A model generated the notes under the pieces. It saw nothing but the letters and a program-made list of their open reading frames with translations, did no database searches and had not been told where the DNA came from. A stretch of DNA of 64,000 nt from Promethearchaeota archaeon (GTDB lineage: Archaea > Asgardarchaeota > Lokiarchaeia > Sigynarchaeales > SOKP01): positions 27,781 to 91,780 of the forward strand of contig JAHPYY010000209.1 in the NCBI GenBank assembly GCA_019058515.1. Direction: 5' to 3'. The position numbers and the translations under genes were made by a program. Positions 54,575 through 63,808 of this stretch are shown here, piece after piece; within the stretch, counting starts at the first letter, position 1, and the number at the start of each line of letters is the position of its first letter.

Positions 54575-55551
54575 TTAAAAAGTTAGAAGGTTAACGATAA
54601 GAAATACGATTAAAAATCCAGTTAAAATTACGGCATCTTTTCGCTTTAAAGAGCTTTGATGTCGCGCTTTTTGTTCGTAAAAGAAGATAAGAATAATGAG
54701 GATAAGCCAATTTAAAAGTAATAGGTAAGAAAAATTTAAAGTTACTGCGATAATTCCACTTAAACCAAAAGTAAAGGATATATTCCATATGATTTTCCCG
54801 ATCATCCCCCCTAACCCTATTTCTACGCTCTTTTTCTTAATGGATTTGAATATTAAAGTTAATTCTTCCACATTTGTAATAAATGCGACGATCACAAACC
54901 CAAAAAACGCTTCGGAAATACTTGTTAATTCAATGATGTTTTCTGCGAATTTACTAATATTTCTCCTCCAATAAAAACAAAGATTAATCCAATACTAGCA
55001 AGTAAGATTTTCCTTTTTTTCGAAACTCCCGCTAATCTTTCTTTTTCTTCTTCGATTTCTTCAAGAATTTCTTTCATGTCTATTACATCTAACGTTTCTT
55101 CTTTTACTATATATTTTAAATTCCTTATTAAATAGATAATGTAAATTCCAATAGTTGTAAGTCCGAAAATGAATAATCCGAATTGGAAAAAGAAACTAAA
55201 TAAAATCGCTACCATTGATGCATAAAGAATAAAGAAATAGACCGAAGAAATCGATTTAAGTTCAATTTTGTGAAAGAACGCGGAAAGGGCAAAGCATAAA
55301 GCAAGAGACAAAATAGAATTTCCAATTACATTTCCAACGGCTAGACAAGGAAGACCATTAAATGCCCCTACAATCGAAGCAATAGATTCCTCAGGATCAA
55401 TCCCTAATACTATTAAACCAATAATAAAAGGAGACAATCCCAAGATTACGCATAAATCCTTCAAATTATCAATGAACAGATCTACAGAGAAATAAATGAT
55501 TAGGAATCTTCTGACAAATAAAATAATCCACAAGAAAATTTCGTAGATCAC
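54575..55551 (-). pseudogene. Na+/Ca2+ exchanger family (CaCA) gene split by one frameshift
   Basis: The first frame (54925-55551, 208 residues) holds the alpha-1 repeat GLIVLGIDPEESIASIVGAFNG and runs to the middle of the protein (FIGGEILVNS). The protein then continues in the next frame (KFAENIIELTSISEAFFGF, then VIVAFITNVEELTLIF, with the alpha-2 repeat GGMIGKIIWNISF) down to 54575. A single-base shift near 54955 is the only break. In the alpha repeats, E in the usual GTS-S/E-PE pattern is partly altered (GIDPEES; ITNVEEL). Members exchange Ca2+ for Na+ or H+. It is either a very recent pseudogene or a one-base error in the sequence. Confidence 0.85.
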
Positions 55552-55801
55552 GATTTCCCTAAGTTACGAATCATCTGTTAATCGCACAAAAATCTATTTA
55601 TCTTTTTAATTTTCTTGCTAAATCAGTTTCAACTTTTTTTAGAGTTTTATAATGAATCTAAATAAATTCTCAAATTAATCGTTATCATTAAAGAGTTTAT
55701 TTATCGAGAATTTAGATAAGTATTATCAAAAACATTAATAAATTCTTTTTCATTATTCAAATCAAAAATTAACTTAATCTTTTATCAAAAAGTAAAGAAT
55801 T

Positions 55802-57097
55802 ATGACTGAAGGAAAACAAGACTGGTACCCAATGTGGAAAGAATTGGGGATAGATATAGAAAAACACGATCAGCTTTTAGCAGTTCTTCCAGATATTTAT
55901 AAAGAAATCTATATTGACCCACAAGAAAATAGACCTAAAGGAATGGGTTTTTGGGATTTTGTTGTTGGAGATATCCATGGAATTAGAATTAGCGAATTAA
56001 AGAAAGCAAAAGACGAAGGAAAGAAGATTGTAGGAACATTCTGCCTATATGTTCCTGATGAGATTCTACTTGCATTAGATTGTATTGGCATTGGATTATG
56101 TGGGGGGACAAATTTCTCAAATTATGCTTCTGAGGATCTTTTACCTACAAATATCTGTGCTCTAATTAAATCTGCATTAGGATTTGGAATTGGTAATATT
56201 TGTCCTTATTTTGGAATAGCAGATCTTCTCATTGGTGAAACTACATGTGATGGAAAGAAGAAAGCTTGGGAAGTTTTAAAAGATTATAAACCAGTCTATG
56301 TGATGGAAACGCCACAATGTAAAACAAGACCTCAAGCAAAGGCATTATTTATTCAAGAAATGAAAGATCTAATCGTAGAATTGGAAAAATTAGCTGGTAA
56401 AACGTTAACTGCTGAAAAATTAAGGGGAGCTATGGAAAAGATATCAAAGAAAAGGAATTTAATGAGACGAGTATATGAGGCTCGTAAAGTGGATCCTGTT
56501 CCTATTTCTGGCAAGGATGCACTTTTAATGTCTCAAGTTGCTTTTTATGACGATCATGATCGGCAAATTGAAATGCTTGGTAAACTCGTAGACGAGCTGG
56601 AGCAAAGAATTAAAAATGGAGTTGGGGCAATACAAAAAGGGGCTAAGAGAATCTTAATTAGCGGTACTCCAATGGCCATTCCAAATTGGAAAATGCATCA
56701 TATTATTGAAACAAAAGGAGTAGTAGTTGTTGTTGAAGAAACTTGCACTGGCTCAAGATACTTTGAATCTAAATTTGACGACATAAAAGGCGAAATGATT
56801 GATGATTTGCTCGAAATAATTGCTGATAGGTACTTAGGAATTAATTGTGCATGTTTTACTCCTAACAATGGAAGGAAAGATGATATAATAAGTTTAGCGA
56901 AAGAATATAACGTTGATGGAGTTATTTTGTATACATTAAATTTCTGCCAAGCCTATGAAATTGAATCTATTGCATTAGAAAAGGCGATAAAATCTCAAGG
57001 ATTACCAGTTATTTCAATTAGTACAGATTATTCTTCTGAAGATAATGAGCAGATTAACACTAGAATTGAAGCGTTTTTAGAAATGATTAAAAAATAA
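55802..57097 (+). CDS. 2-Hydroxyacyl-CoA dehydratase / benzoyl-CoA reductase family subunit
   Basis: 431 residues of the HgdB/FldC/BadDE family. KIVGTFCLYVPDEILLALDCIGIGLCGGTNF (about 80-110) supplies the first conserved cysteine region, followed by ICPYFGIADLLIGETTCDGKKKAW and METPQCK, the usual Fe-S ligand cysteines, then RILISGTPMAIPNWKMH and EETCTGSR. Such subunits carry a 4Fe-4S cluster and dehydrate 2-hydroxyacyl-CoA or reduce benzoyl-CoA in anaerobes; they need an ATP-dependent activator, which is not in this window. A DsrE-like gene follows by about 235 bases. Confidence 0.9.
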   Translation: MTEGKQDWYPMWKELGIDIEKHDQLLAVLPDIYKEIYIDPQENRPKGMGFWDFVVGDIHGIRISELKKAKDEGKKIVGTFCLYVPDEILLALDCIGIGLCGGTNFSNYASEDLLPTNICALIKSALGFGIGNICPYFGIADLLIGETTCDGKKKAWEVLKDYKPVYVMETPQCKTRPQAKALFIQEMKDLIVELEKLAGKTLTAEKLRGAMEKISKKRNLMRRVYEARKVDPVPISGKDALLMSQVAFYDDHDRQIEMLGKLVDELEQRIKNGVGAIQKGAKRILISGTPMAIPNWKMHHIIETKGVVVVVEETCTGSRYFESKFDDIKGEMIDDLLEIIADRYLGINCACFTPNNGRKDDIISLAKEYNVDGVILYTLNFCQAYEIESIALEKAIKSQGLPVISISTDYSSEDNEQINTRIEAFLEMIKK

Positions 57098-57332
57098 GTT
57101 CTTTATTCAAATTTTAATTTATTTGTCCTAATAACCGTAATTCAATCCAGTAACACGATTTTTATTGAAGATTAAGAAAAGTAATAATATATAAACTTTT
57201 GATTAAAATTGATGATTGAATATAATTGAAAATTTCACTTTTCTTTAAAAAAACTATACATGCATTTATACTTTCAATTTAGATGAAATTATTGATTTTT
57301 TGATTAAATAAAATAGTAAACTGCCGTAAGAG

Positions 57333-57707
57333 GTGGGAAAAATTAGTAAAGAAAAAAAATCAATTTTGTATGTACAGACTAGTGATGATCCAGAACGCCA
57401 ATATTCCCCTCTTGTATTAGCTCAAACTGCAAAAGCAATGGATATAGACGCTAAGGTATATTACTTAGGAAAAGGTTTAAGAATATTAAAGCCTGGTGAA
57501 GCTGAAAGGATTAAATTAGGATCCTTTCCAACAGTCAAAGAGATGATTGATAAAACATTAGAAGCAGGAGTTGAAATTCTGGTATGTGAGGCTTCAAAGA
57601 GAATGTTAGGATGGGATAAAGTTGAATTAATTCCCGGCGTTAAAATAGTGGGAGCAGCTACATTAAACGATCTAACACTGGAAGCAGATACTACTCATTG
57701 GTATTAA
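57333..57707 (+). CDS. DsrE/F-like sulfur-relay family protein
   Basis: 124 residues. YVQTSDDPERQYSPLVLAQ at the start, then AKVYYLGKGLRILKPG and a cysteine at VCEASKRMLGWD, with the final GVKIVGAATLNDLTLEAD: the DsrE/F alpha/beta pattern. Members pass sulfur or act with partner enzymes of anaerobic metabolism. The one cysteine (C91) could be the sulfur carrier. GTG start 57333 within an AGGTGGG ribosome-binding context. Proximity to the HgdB-like gene may be functional but is not proven. Confidence 0.85.
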   Translation: MGKISKEKKSILYVQTSDDPERQYSPLVLAQTAKAMDIDAKVYYLGKGLRILKPGEAERIKLGSFPTVKEMIDKTLEAGVEILVCEASKRMLGWDKVELIPGVKIVGAATLNDLTLEADTTHWY

Positions 57708-57812
57708 TCATTATTAATTATTATCCACAACTGATGGAAAATAAGAGAAGTTATTAAAGAAGTTGTTAATCATTTTATCAACTTCTATGTTTTAATTCAT
57801 TCTATAATTTAT

Positions 57813-58115
57813 ATGAATTCTTGTCGTGGTAAGTTTAGTATGATCATCGATAATGTCCCAGCGTTCTTCCTTAATTGGGATGCAGGGGATATGTTCATGC
57901 TTACGCTTGAATCTTGTCTAAGATATCTTGGTCAGGAAGTTAATTCTTGGTGGTTAGCAGGAATATCGGGAGATGCTTTTAAATTTGTATATGATAAAGA
58001 TGATGTACATGAACCAATGAGAGATCGAGTGTCAATTGATACCATATCATTAGCTACTGTTTCAGTTGGTTGGAAAGGAAAGTGGTACATTAATGATAAA
58101 ATAGTGATTTTCTAG
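57813..58115 (+). pseudogene. 3'-truncated BtrH-like/papain-like-fold gene
   Basis: 100 codons; ATG 57840 (MIIDNVPAFF) is the probable start, preceded by GGT. NVPAFF, C-containing LESCLRYLGQ and AGISGDAFKF fit the start of BtrH-N/papain-like-fold proteins that are normally ~300 residues. The frame stops at 58115 after GWKGKWYINDK, about a third of the way through, where it runs into the end of the minus-strand PAS gene. The rest of the domain is missing, so this is a truncated remnant. Confidence 0.55.
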
Positions 58116-58937
58116 TTTATCTTTAAATTGTTGTTCTAATATCTGAGCTTTTTTTCTATTAGTTATGTCTCGAAACATCTCATAATACCTGATAATATCA
58201 CCATTTCTGTCAAATTTTAGCAATATCGAGGATTCAATAAAAAACTTTTCACTACTTTTCTTTACAACTTCCAAACCATACGGTCGGTTAACATTTGATT
58301 CAATTTGAATATCGTTAAGAATATCATCAAAATTTCTTGAGAAAAAGCTTGTGTAATTCATACCCATTACTTCAGTTCCATCGTATTCAAGAATTTCTAA
58401 GAAGGCGTTATTATAGAACTCCAAATTTTCCTTCCTCGTTAAACTCGAAATATCCTTCGTTGATATTTTCTAAAATTGTTTTATATTTCTTTTCGCTCTC
58501 ACTTAATGCAATTCCACCTTGCTTTAACATGTTAATCGAACTTTTTTCCTTAGAAAGAGCCCATAATCGAATTTCAGGAACTTTAGACTTAATTTCGTTA
58601 AGTTGGGTTTTGAATTCATTCATCTGATTTAATAGTGCCCGTTTATAGCTTAAATCCTTTGAAATGTTTATATACAAGATTTCAGGTATAGAAAGAAGAG
58701 GAAATCCGTATGATTTAAATGGGATCAATTGGTTTTTTGCTGTGATAAAACTGAATTCAGTAAAAGCTCTCTTATTATAATTTTCGAAATAAATCGTTCT
58801 ATATTCCATTTACCACCTTGTTCACTTGGGATGTGAATGATTTGATTAAGAACTTTATTTTTTAATTCTGATTTTTGCTTATAATTAAGAGCATTTAATA
58901 AATTCTCGTTTAGAAATAAGGTCTTAGTTCTTTGCAT
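58062..58937 (-). pseudogene. PAS-domain signalling protein, frameshifted and truncated
   Basis: Three overlapping frames on the minus strand form one decayed gene: 58725-58937 (N-terminal helical part), 58411-58809 (ending KYKTILENINEGYFEFNEEGKF) and 58062-58424 (FYNNAFLEILEYDGTEVMG, then ESSILLKFDRNGDIIRYYEMFRDIT), which together make a PAS domain split by a frameshift at about 58420. The linker DITNRKKAQILEQQFK normally leads to a kinase or another PAS, but the gene ends about 20 residues later at the junction with the truncated plus-strand gene. Confidence 0.7.
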
Positions 58938-59159
58938 AGTTTGAATTTATTATGTTTATCCAATAATCGCATAAGTGAGATTAAAGGGTTATTATCATTG
59001 AGTAACCTTAGGCATCTGAACCTCGATGGCAACCCTATCTCTAGAATTCCGTCTTTGAAAGACTTACGCAAATTAAAAAGTTTAAGTTTAATGGGGACAC
59101 ATGTGAAGGAGAAACCTAAGCTAGATTACTTACCCAATTTAGAAAATATTTTCATTTGA
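58932..59159 (+). pseudogene. Leucine-rich-repeat fragment
   Basis: 75 codons with three LRR units (LNLLCLSNNRISEIKGL, LRHLNLDGNPISRIPSL, LKSLSLMGTHVKEKP) and no N-terminal cap; an in-frame TAA lies just upstream (58917-58919). It is the C-terminal end of a longer LRR protein whose start has been lost at the boundary with the PAS remnant. Confidence 0.65.
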
Positions 59160-59303
59160 TTTTGGAGGGCTTGAAAAACGAGATTAGTTGGTTTAAATTT
59201 ATTGTAATAAACTTTTTGAGATTATAGCATATTACGATTACTTTTTTTTTGAGTAGAGTGTTTTTTTAAGGATAATTTTTTCAACTTAATTAACATTTGA
59301 GAT

Positions 59304-59489
59304 CTATCTTTTTATTTTTTTAAAAAGAAATAGTCCATTATTCCATTTTATTAACAAAAAAATAAAAATCGCCGCTAGAAAAATCAGAAACTTTTTATGC
59401 CTCGCGTTCCAAATATTGTTAAGTAAAATGGCTTGAAATAGAATAATAATACCACAATAGATTGTTAAAGAAAATGTTAAAATGTCCAA
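59304..59489 (-). CDS. Possible mini membrane protein
   Basis: 61 residues, TTG start, with two hydrophobic stretches (ILTFSLTIYCGIIILFQAILL and FLIFLAAIFIFLLIKW) and basic ends. It overlaps the start of the divergent zinc-ribbon gene. Composition favours a real small membrane protein, but there is no independent support. Confidence 0.35.
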   Translation of the reverse strand: MDILTFSLTIYCGIIILFQAILLNNIWNARHKKFLIFLAAIFIFLLIKWNNGLFLFKKIKR

Positions 59490-59845
59490 TATGCGGAAAG
59501 GATTATTCCTACGATAGGAAGATATGTCTCGAATGTGAAGAGTATTCGATTAATAGCGGTTTGGTCGAACAAGAAGAGGGTACCTTCCATGCATGGAATT
59601 GCGCCATCTTTTCAAAGTCAAATAATTTAGTATTTGGAACGGGAAAATCCCTAATTACAAAGATAAGTATGAACGGTAGTGCTTATTTCACTGAGAAGAC
59701 CGGAAAATATAAACCCATATGGAATTGTGAAGTGGCGATTAAATCTGACGATACAGATATTAAATCCGAGTATATTCCCGAAAAATTGGATTACATAATC
59801 AATATGAATCGAGATAAGCACAAGGTACCTCTTCTTTATGAGTGA
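59462..59845 (+). CDS. Zinc-ribbon protein of unknown function
   Basis: 127 residues in the longest frame; ATG 59474 (MLKCPICGKDYS) is the likely start. CPICGKDYSYDRKICLEC gives C-x2-C...C-x2-C, a compact zinc ribbon at the N-terminus. The rest (AWNCAIFSKSNNLVFGTGKSLITKI, then IWNCEVAIKSDD) is beta-rich with two W-N-C motifs. No family recognised. It precedes glutamine synthetase in the same direction by about 58 bases, which may indicate cotranscription. Confidence 0.6.
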   Translation: MLKKMLKCPICGKDYSYDRKICLECEEYSINSGLVEQEEGTFHAWNCAIFSKSNNLVFGTGKSLITKISMNGSAYFTEKTGKYKPIWNCEVAIKSDDTDIKSEYIPEKLDYIINMNRDKHKVPLLYE

Positions 59846-59903
59846 GTTAATAATCAATTAAAAATAAGAAAAAAGCTAATTAATCAAAACAAGATTAAGA
59901 AAC

Positions 59904-61262
59904 ATGATTGAACGAGATGACCCAAAAAGGAAAGAAATCTGCGAAAAAGTAATAGAAACAGTGACGGAAAAAGATATTAAATTTATTTATCTCCAGTTCA
60001 CTGACATCCATGGCATAATAAAGTCGTTTGAAATTAATTCGAAAAGGATTGAAGACTTTCTCCGAGAGGGAGAAAATTTTGATGGTTCAAGCATCACGGG
60101 ATACGGAGCCATTGAAGAATCCGACAAAGTGGTGATTCCTGATCCAACCACTTTCTACCTCTTACCTTGGCGAAGCAATAGCAATACGGTTGCAAGAGTT
60201 ATTTGTGATATATACAAGCCAAATGGAGAGAGGTATGAAGGAGACCCTCGCTATATCCTGCAAAGAGTAGTCAATAAAGCAAAAGAACACGGATATACTT
60301 TCTATTGCGCACCAGAGATGGAATTTTTCATATTGTCTCAAGAGACTACGGAAAAAGGGTTTAAACCGAGTGACATGAGAGGCTACTTCGATTACGACCC
60401 ATACGACATCAACGAGATGGTGAGGTATCGTATTGCAGAGTATTGCGATGCCATGGGGATAGAAATTGAGGCTCTCCACCACGAAGTAGCTTACGGCCAA
60501 CACGAAGTTGATTTTCGATATGGAGAAGCGGTGAATACAGCTGATAATACTATTACAATAAAAAATATTATTAAGACCGTCGCGGCTCAAAACAACTTTT
60601 TCGCAACATTTATGCCAAAACCATTTTCAGGAATAAATGGAAGTGGAATGCATTGCCACATGAGCCTATGGAAGGACGGAAAAAATGTGTTCTACGACGA
60701 AAACGACGAAGCGTGTATTTCGCATATAATGAAAAAGTGGATAGCAGGTCAATTAAAGCACGCAAAAGCAATGTGCGCGGTGTTAAGTAGTTGGCCAAAT
60801 TCTTATAAAAGGTTAGTACCCGGATATGAAGCACCAGTCTATGTCGCATGGGGTTTTCGCAATAGATCTCCGCTTATAAGAGTACCCGACTTTCATAAAA
60901 GACCTTCAGCTGCTAGATGCGAAATTCGCTGTCCCGATCCTGCGGGAAATCCCTACTTTCAGTTCGCAGTTTTATTAGCCGCTGGATTAGAGGGTGTGTT
61001 ATCAGATGACACCGTGCTTTACGAACCAACCGATAAAAATGTGTATCACTTTACCACCAAGGACTTAGAAAAGGCGGGTATTGACGCTCTACCGGGAAGT
61101 TTAAGACAGGCCTTAAACAAGTTCAAAGCGTCAGACCTCATGAAGGAAGTTTTTGGAGAAAACGCTTTTAAGAACTACTATTACGCTAAATTGGAAGAAT
61201 TTGACGCTTATAGGATCAATGTTAGCGAATGGGAGCGCAAAAGATACATAAATCGCTTGTAA
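59904..61262 (+). CDS. glnA: Glutamine synthetase, type I
   Basis: 452 residues, normal GS-I length. IYLQFTDIHGIIKSFEI (29-45), GENFDGSSITGYGAIEESD (57-75), EMEFFI (about 145), HHEVAYGQHEVDFRY (190-204), NGSGMHCHMSLWKDGK (about 254-269) with active-site ligands, KRLVPGYEAPVYVAW (about 303-317), and NRSPLIRVP (about 321-329). It makes glutamine from glutamate, ammonia and ATP. No adenylylation-loop tyrosine motif of the classic GSI-beta type is obvious, as expected for archaeal GSI-alpha. It complements glutamate dehydrogenase at 21758. Confidence 0.96.
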   Translation: MIERDDPKRKEICEKVIETVTEKDIKFIYLQFTDIHGIIKSFEINSKRIEDFLREGENFDGSSITGYGAIEESDKVVIPDPTTFYLLPWRSNSNTVARVICDIYKPNGERYEGDPRYILQRVVNKAKEHGYTFYCAPEMEFFILSQETTEKGFKPSDMRGYFDYDPYDINEMVRYRIAEYCDAMGIEIEALHHEVAYGQHEVDFRYGEAVNTADNTITIKNIIKTVAAQNNFFATFMPKPFSGINGSGMHCHMSLWKDGKNVFYDENDEACISHIMKKWIAGQLKHAKAMCAVLSSWPNSYKRLVPGYEAPVYVAWGFRNRSPLIRVPDFHKRPSAARCEIRCPDPAGNPYFQFAVLLAAGLEGVLSDDTVLYEPTDKNVYHFTTKDLEKAGIDALPGSLRQALNKFKASDLMKEVFGENAFKNYYYAKLEEFDAYRINVSEWERKRYINRL

Positions 61263-61446
61263 ATTCTTCTTTAAAAAAATTTATACTTTATTTTTCTTCC
61301 TATTTTTTAATTCGTGTGATATCTATATAAGTACTTTCGTGCGTGAAAGCGTTGTTTTACGAACTTTTTCTTTAAGAAAAAATGAATTAGTTAATTTTCA
61401 AAAATATATTACATATTTCTCGTTAACTAATGGAACGAAGTACTTA

Positions 61447-62184
61447 TCATAATCCTAACATTTTAGACATCGATTTCAGAATAGTATTTATCTCGTCATC
61501 AAAGGTTTTGACTTGATCGAAAAAGGTATTATTCACCTGCAGTAATTGCTGAATAACATATTCAGGGGATTGATTAATTTGTTTTGCGAGATTAATTGCC
61601 TCATTTAAAACTTCCCCTTTTTCTGTCAATATGTTTATGATGTTTAATCTGTAAGCTTCCTCAGCGCTAAGAAAGGTATCTCGAGTACTTGTATTTAAAG
61701 CGATTTCTAGAGCTTTCCCGCGCCCTACAAGAGTCATATAAGGGAAAAAAAGTGGGCAAGCACCAAATCTAATCTCCGGGTGTCCAAAAAGGGAACCTTT
61801 TGAAGCAACCCGAAGGTGACAGATAATAGTTAGGTCAAAAGCGCCAGCTAAAGCGTATCCATTTACGGCAGCAATTAATAATTTAGGAAACTCGAATATT
61901 GTTTGGTGAAAAAGATGATTTGAATCCACAAATTGCTTGTAATCACTTTTTCCTTGTACTACTGCTTGAACTTCGTCTCTATCAAACCCAGCTGAGAAAA
62001 AGTCCTCGCCTCCGTAGAATATCACGGATTTTATTCTTTTTTCGTCCTTTAGGGAGTTTAAAGCGTCTATGATTTCTGCTCTCATCAATTCACTCAAGGC
62101 ATTCTTTTTTTCTGGTCGATTGAACTTGACGATTGCAATTTTACCTTTTCTCTCAATTATTATATTTTGATATTTATTTTCCAT
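61447..62184 (-). CDS. Enoyl-CoA hydratase/isomerase (crotonase) family protein
   Basis: 245 residues. Oxyanion-hole motifs ENKNALSEL (about 26) and SAGFDRDEV (64-72), then AAVNGYALAGAFDLTIICHLRVASKGSLFGHPEIRFGACP (about 105-144). Glu residues typical of hydratases are not both clearly in place (FGHPEIRFGACP keeps E137), so hydratase, isomerase and hydrolase remain possible. It probably acts in CoA-thioester catabolism alongside the HgdB-like subunit and the neighbouring CaiB remnant. Confidence 0.9.
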   Translation of the reverse strand: MENKYQNIIIERKGKIAIVKFNRPEKKNALSELMRAEIIDALNSLKDEKRIKSVIFYGGEDFFSAGFDRDEVQAVVQGKSDYKQFVDSNHLFHQTIFEFPKLLIAAVNGYALAGAFDLTIICHLRVASKGSLFGHPEIRFGACPLFFPYMTLVGRGKALEIALNTSTRDTFLSAEEAYRLNIINILTEKGEVLNEAINLAKQINQSPEYVIQQLLQVNNTFFDQVKTFDDEINTILKSMSKMLGL

Positions 62185-62357
62185 TTTATTCGGCTTAGCA
62201 TAATTTTATTAGAATTAATTTAAAATATTCAACTTAGCTTAAAAGTAGTTAAGTATATTTTATCATACAAAGCTGACATTAGAAAAAAAGAGAGTTATTT
62301 CACGAATTAAAGATAGTTTAGATAATTCAAAAAATAGAATTCGAAAATAGGGCTATT

Positions 62358-62953
62358 CTAAATAACTTTCTTATCTTTAAGGCTTTTTATATAGTCTTGT
62401 TCATAACCTAAAAGCTCAGAGTAAATTTCGTCATTATCCGCGCCAAATTCTGGTCCTATTGATTCCACGGAACCTTTGTCTGAATAGTTAATTAACCTAT
62501 TTGGGATGCTCGCTTTTTTAACGCCCCATTTAAAAAGATCGAGACCTGTGCACAGCATACCTCTTGCTTCAAATTGGGTTGATCCTGAACATTGTAGATA
62601 GTTAATGGGTTGCCACACGGAATTCTTTGCGATTCTAAATCTTTTAGCGCTTCTTTTGAAGTTTTGTCTCTCGCCCATTGTTCAATTAGTTCGTCCAATA
62701 AATCAATATGGTTAAAACGCACGATTGGATTTCTAAAGCGGGGATCATTGATCATTTCTGGTTTCTTAATTATTTTGGTATATAACCTTTTAAACTGATT
62801 TTCAGTAGTAGTAGTCATTGAAATTAACCCATCCTTAGTGTGATATTGATTATATATTAGCAAAAATTTAGTAACTAAATCCATATTTTTTGCGGTTGCC
62901 ATAAATTCCCTCGTTTGAGCTCGAATATTAATTGCAAACATTAAATCGTGCAT
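62358..62953 (-). pseudogene. Fragment of a class III CoA-transferase (CaiB/BaiF)
   Basis: Two overlapping frames: 62492-62953 (FKRLYTKIIKKPEMINDPRFRN, RIPCGNPLTIYNVQDQ) and 62358-62678 (LINYSDKGSVESIGPEFGADNDEIYSELLGY). They form the second half of a CaiB-type CoA-transferase, with a frame change near 62570-62600 and no N-terminal half (the catalytic Asp region is absent). The intact enzyme is about 400 residues, so this is a decayed remnant of an acyl-CoA transferase next to the crotonase gene. Confidence 0.75.
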
Positions 62954-63061
62954 ATAAATGAAACTACTTCAATTATTTAAGGATTCACTAGCAAATCATT
63001 GCAGATTTACACTTTTTTTGTCAAAGTTTTTATTTACTGTAGATATGATTATGCCCTAAAA

Positions 63062-63808
63062 CTAAGTGAGTCTAACTCGAGGATCTACGAAGGCATAAAG
63101 GATGTCAGCAACAAGGTTAAAGAGAATCACTACGAATGCGGTGAGGTAAGTAATAATTACTAACATATTGTAATCATTAAAAAATAAGCTCAAGTAAAAG
63201 GTTTGACCCAATCCTTTTAAATCAAATACAACTTCAACGGCAACATTTCCAGCAAAAATTGTTGGAAATCCCAGGGTAAAAACTGTTAATGCGGGAATTA
63301 CGCCATTTTTGAGGGCATGCTTTTTTATAACTATTTTTTCGTCGCATCCTTTAGCGCGCGCAGTTCGAATATAATCTGAGCGTAGAACTTCGATAAGGCT
63401 TGCGCGCACTTGCCTCGCAATAATAACCGTTTGGACTATTGCCATCGTTGTTATTGGTAAGGCAAGATGCCATAGATAATCTGGTATCAAATAAAAATGC
63501 CCAGTAATAATACAATCGATTAATCTAAAATGAGTAATTGTAGGGGGATTTCCTAAACCAATGGATTTATATCCTTGAATAGGAAAGATAATTATTTTTG
63601 TCGCTAAAAAAGATTGAATAATAAAAATCCCGATGATGAATCCTGGAACTGACATCGCACCGTAAGAAAAAATGCGGACTGATGCATCACGCAACGAATT
63701 TTGATGAGTCGCAGCGATTTTACCTAGTTTAATTCCAATAAATGCGGCAATAACCATGCTTATGACCATAATTTCGATGGTTCTTGGTATGCACTGATTC
63801 CAAGGCAT
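63062..63808 (-). CDS. Dipeptide/oligopeptide ABC permease (DppB type), N-terminus cut off
   Basis: 248 residues with six or so membrane helices. The EAA-type loop is IRTARAKGCDEKIVIKKHALKNGVIPAL (res ~160-185), and GLGQTFYLSLFFNDYNMLV and the closing FVDPRVRLT are typical of DppB/OppB permeases, which work with DppC, DppD and DppF and a substrate-binding protein. A normal DppB has about 80 more N-terminal residues; here the homology starts abruptly at 63808 with MPWNQCIPRTIE, next to unrelated sequence. The gene is therefore truncated, either biologically or by a contig join. No partner genes are visible. Confidence 0.8.
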   Translation of the reverse strand: MPWNQCIPRTIEIMVISMVIAAFIGIKLGKIAATHQNSLRDASVRIFSYGAMSVPGFIIGIFIIQSFLATKIIIFPIQGYKSIGLGNPPTITHFRLIDCIITGHFYLIPDYLWHLALPITTMAIVQTVIIARQVRASLIEVLRSDYIRTARAKGCDEKIVIKKHALKNGVIPALTVFTLGFPTIFAGNVAVEVVFDLKGLGQTFYLSLFFNDYNMLVIITYLTAFVVILFNLVADILYAFVDPRVRLT

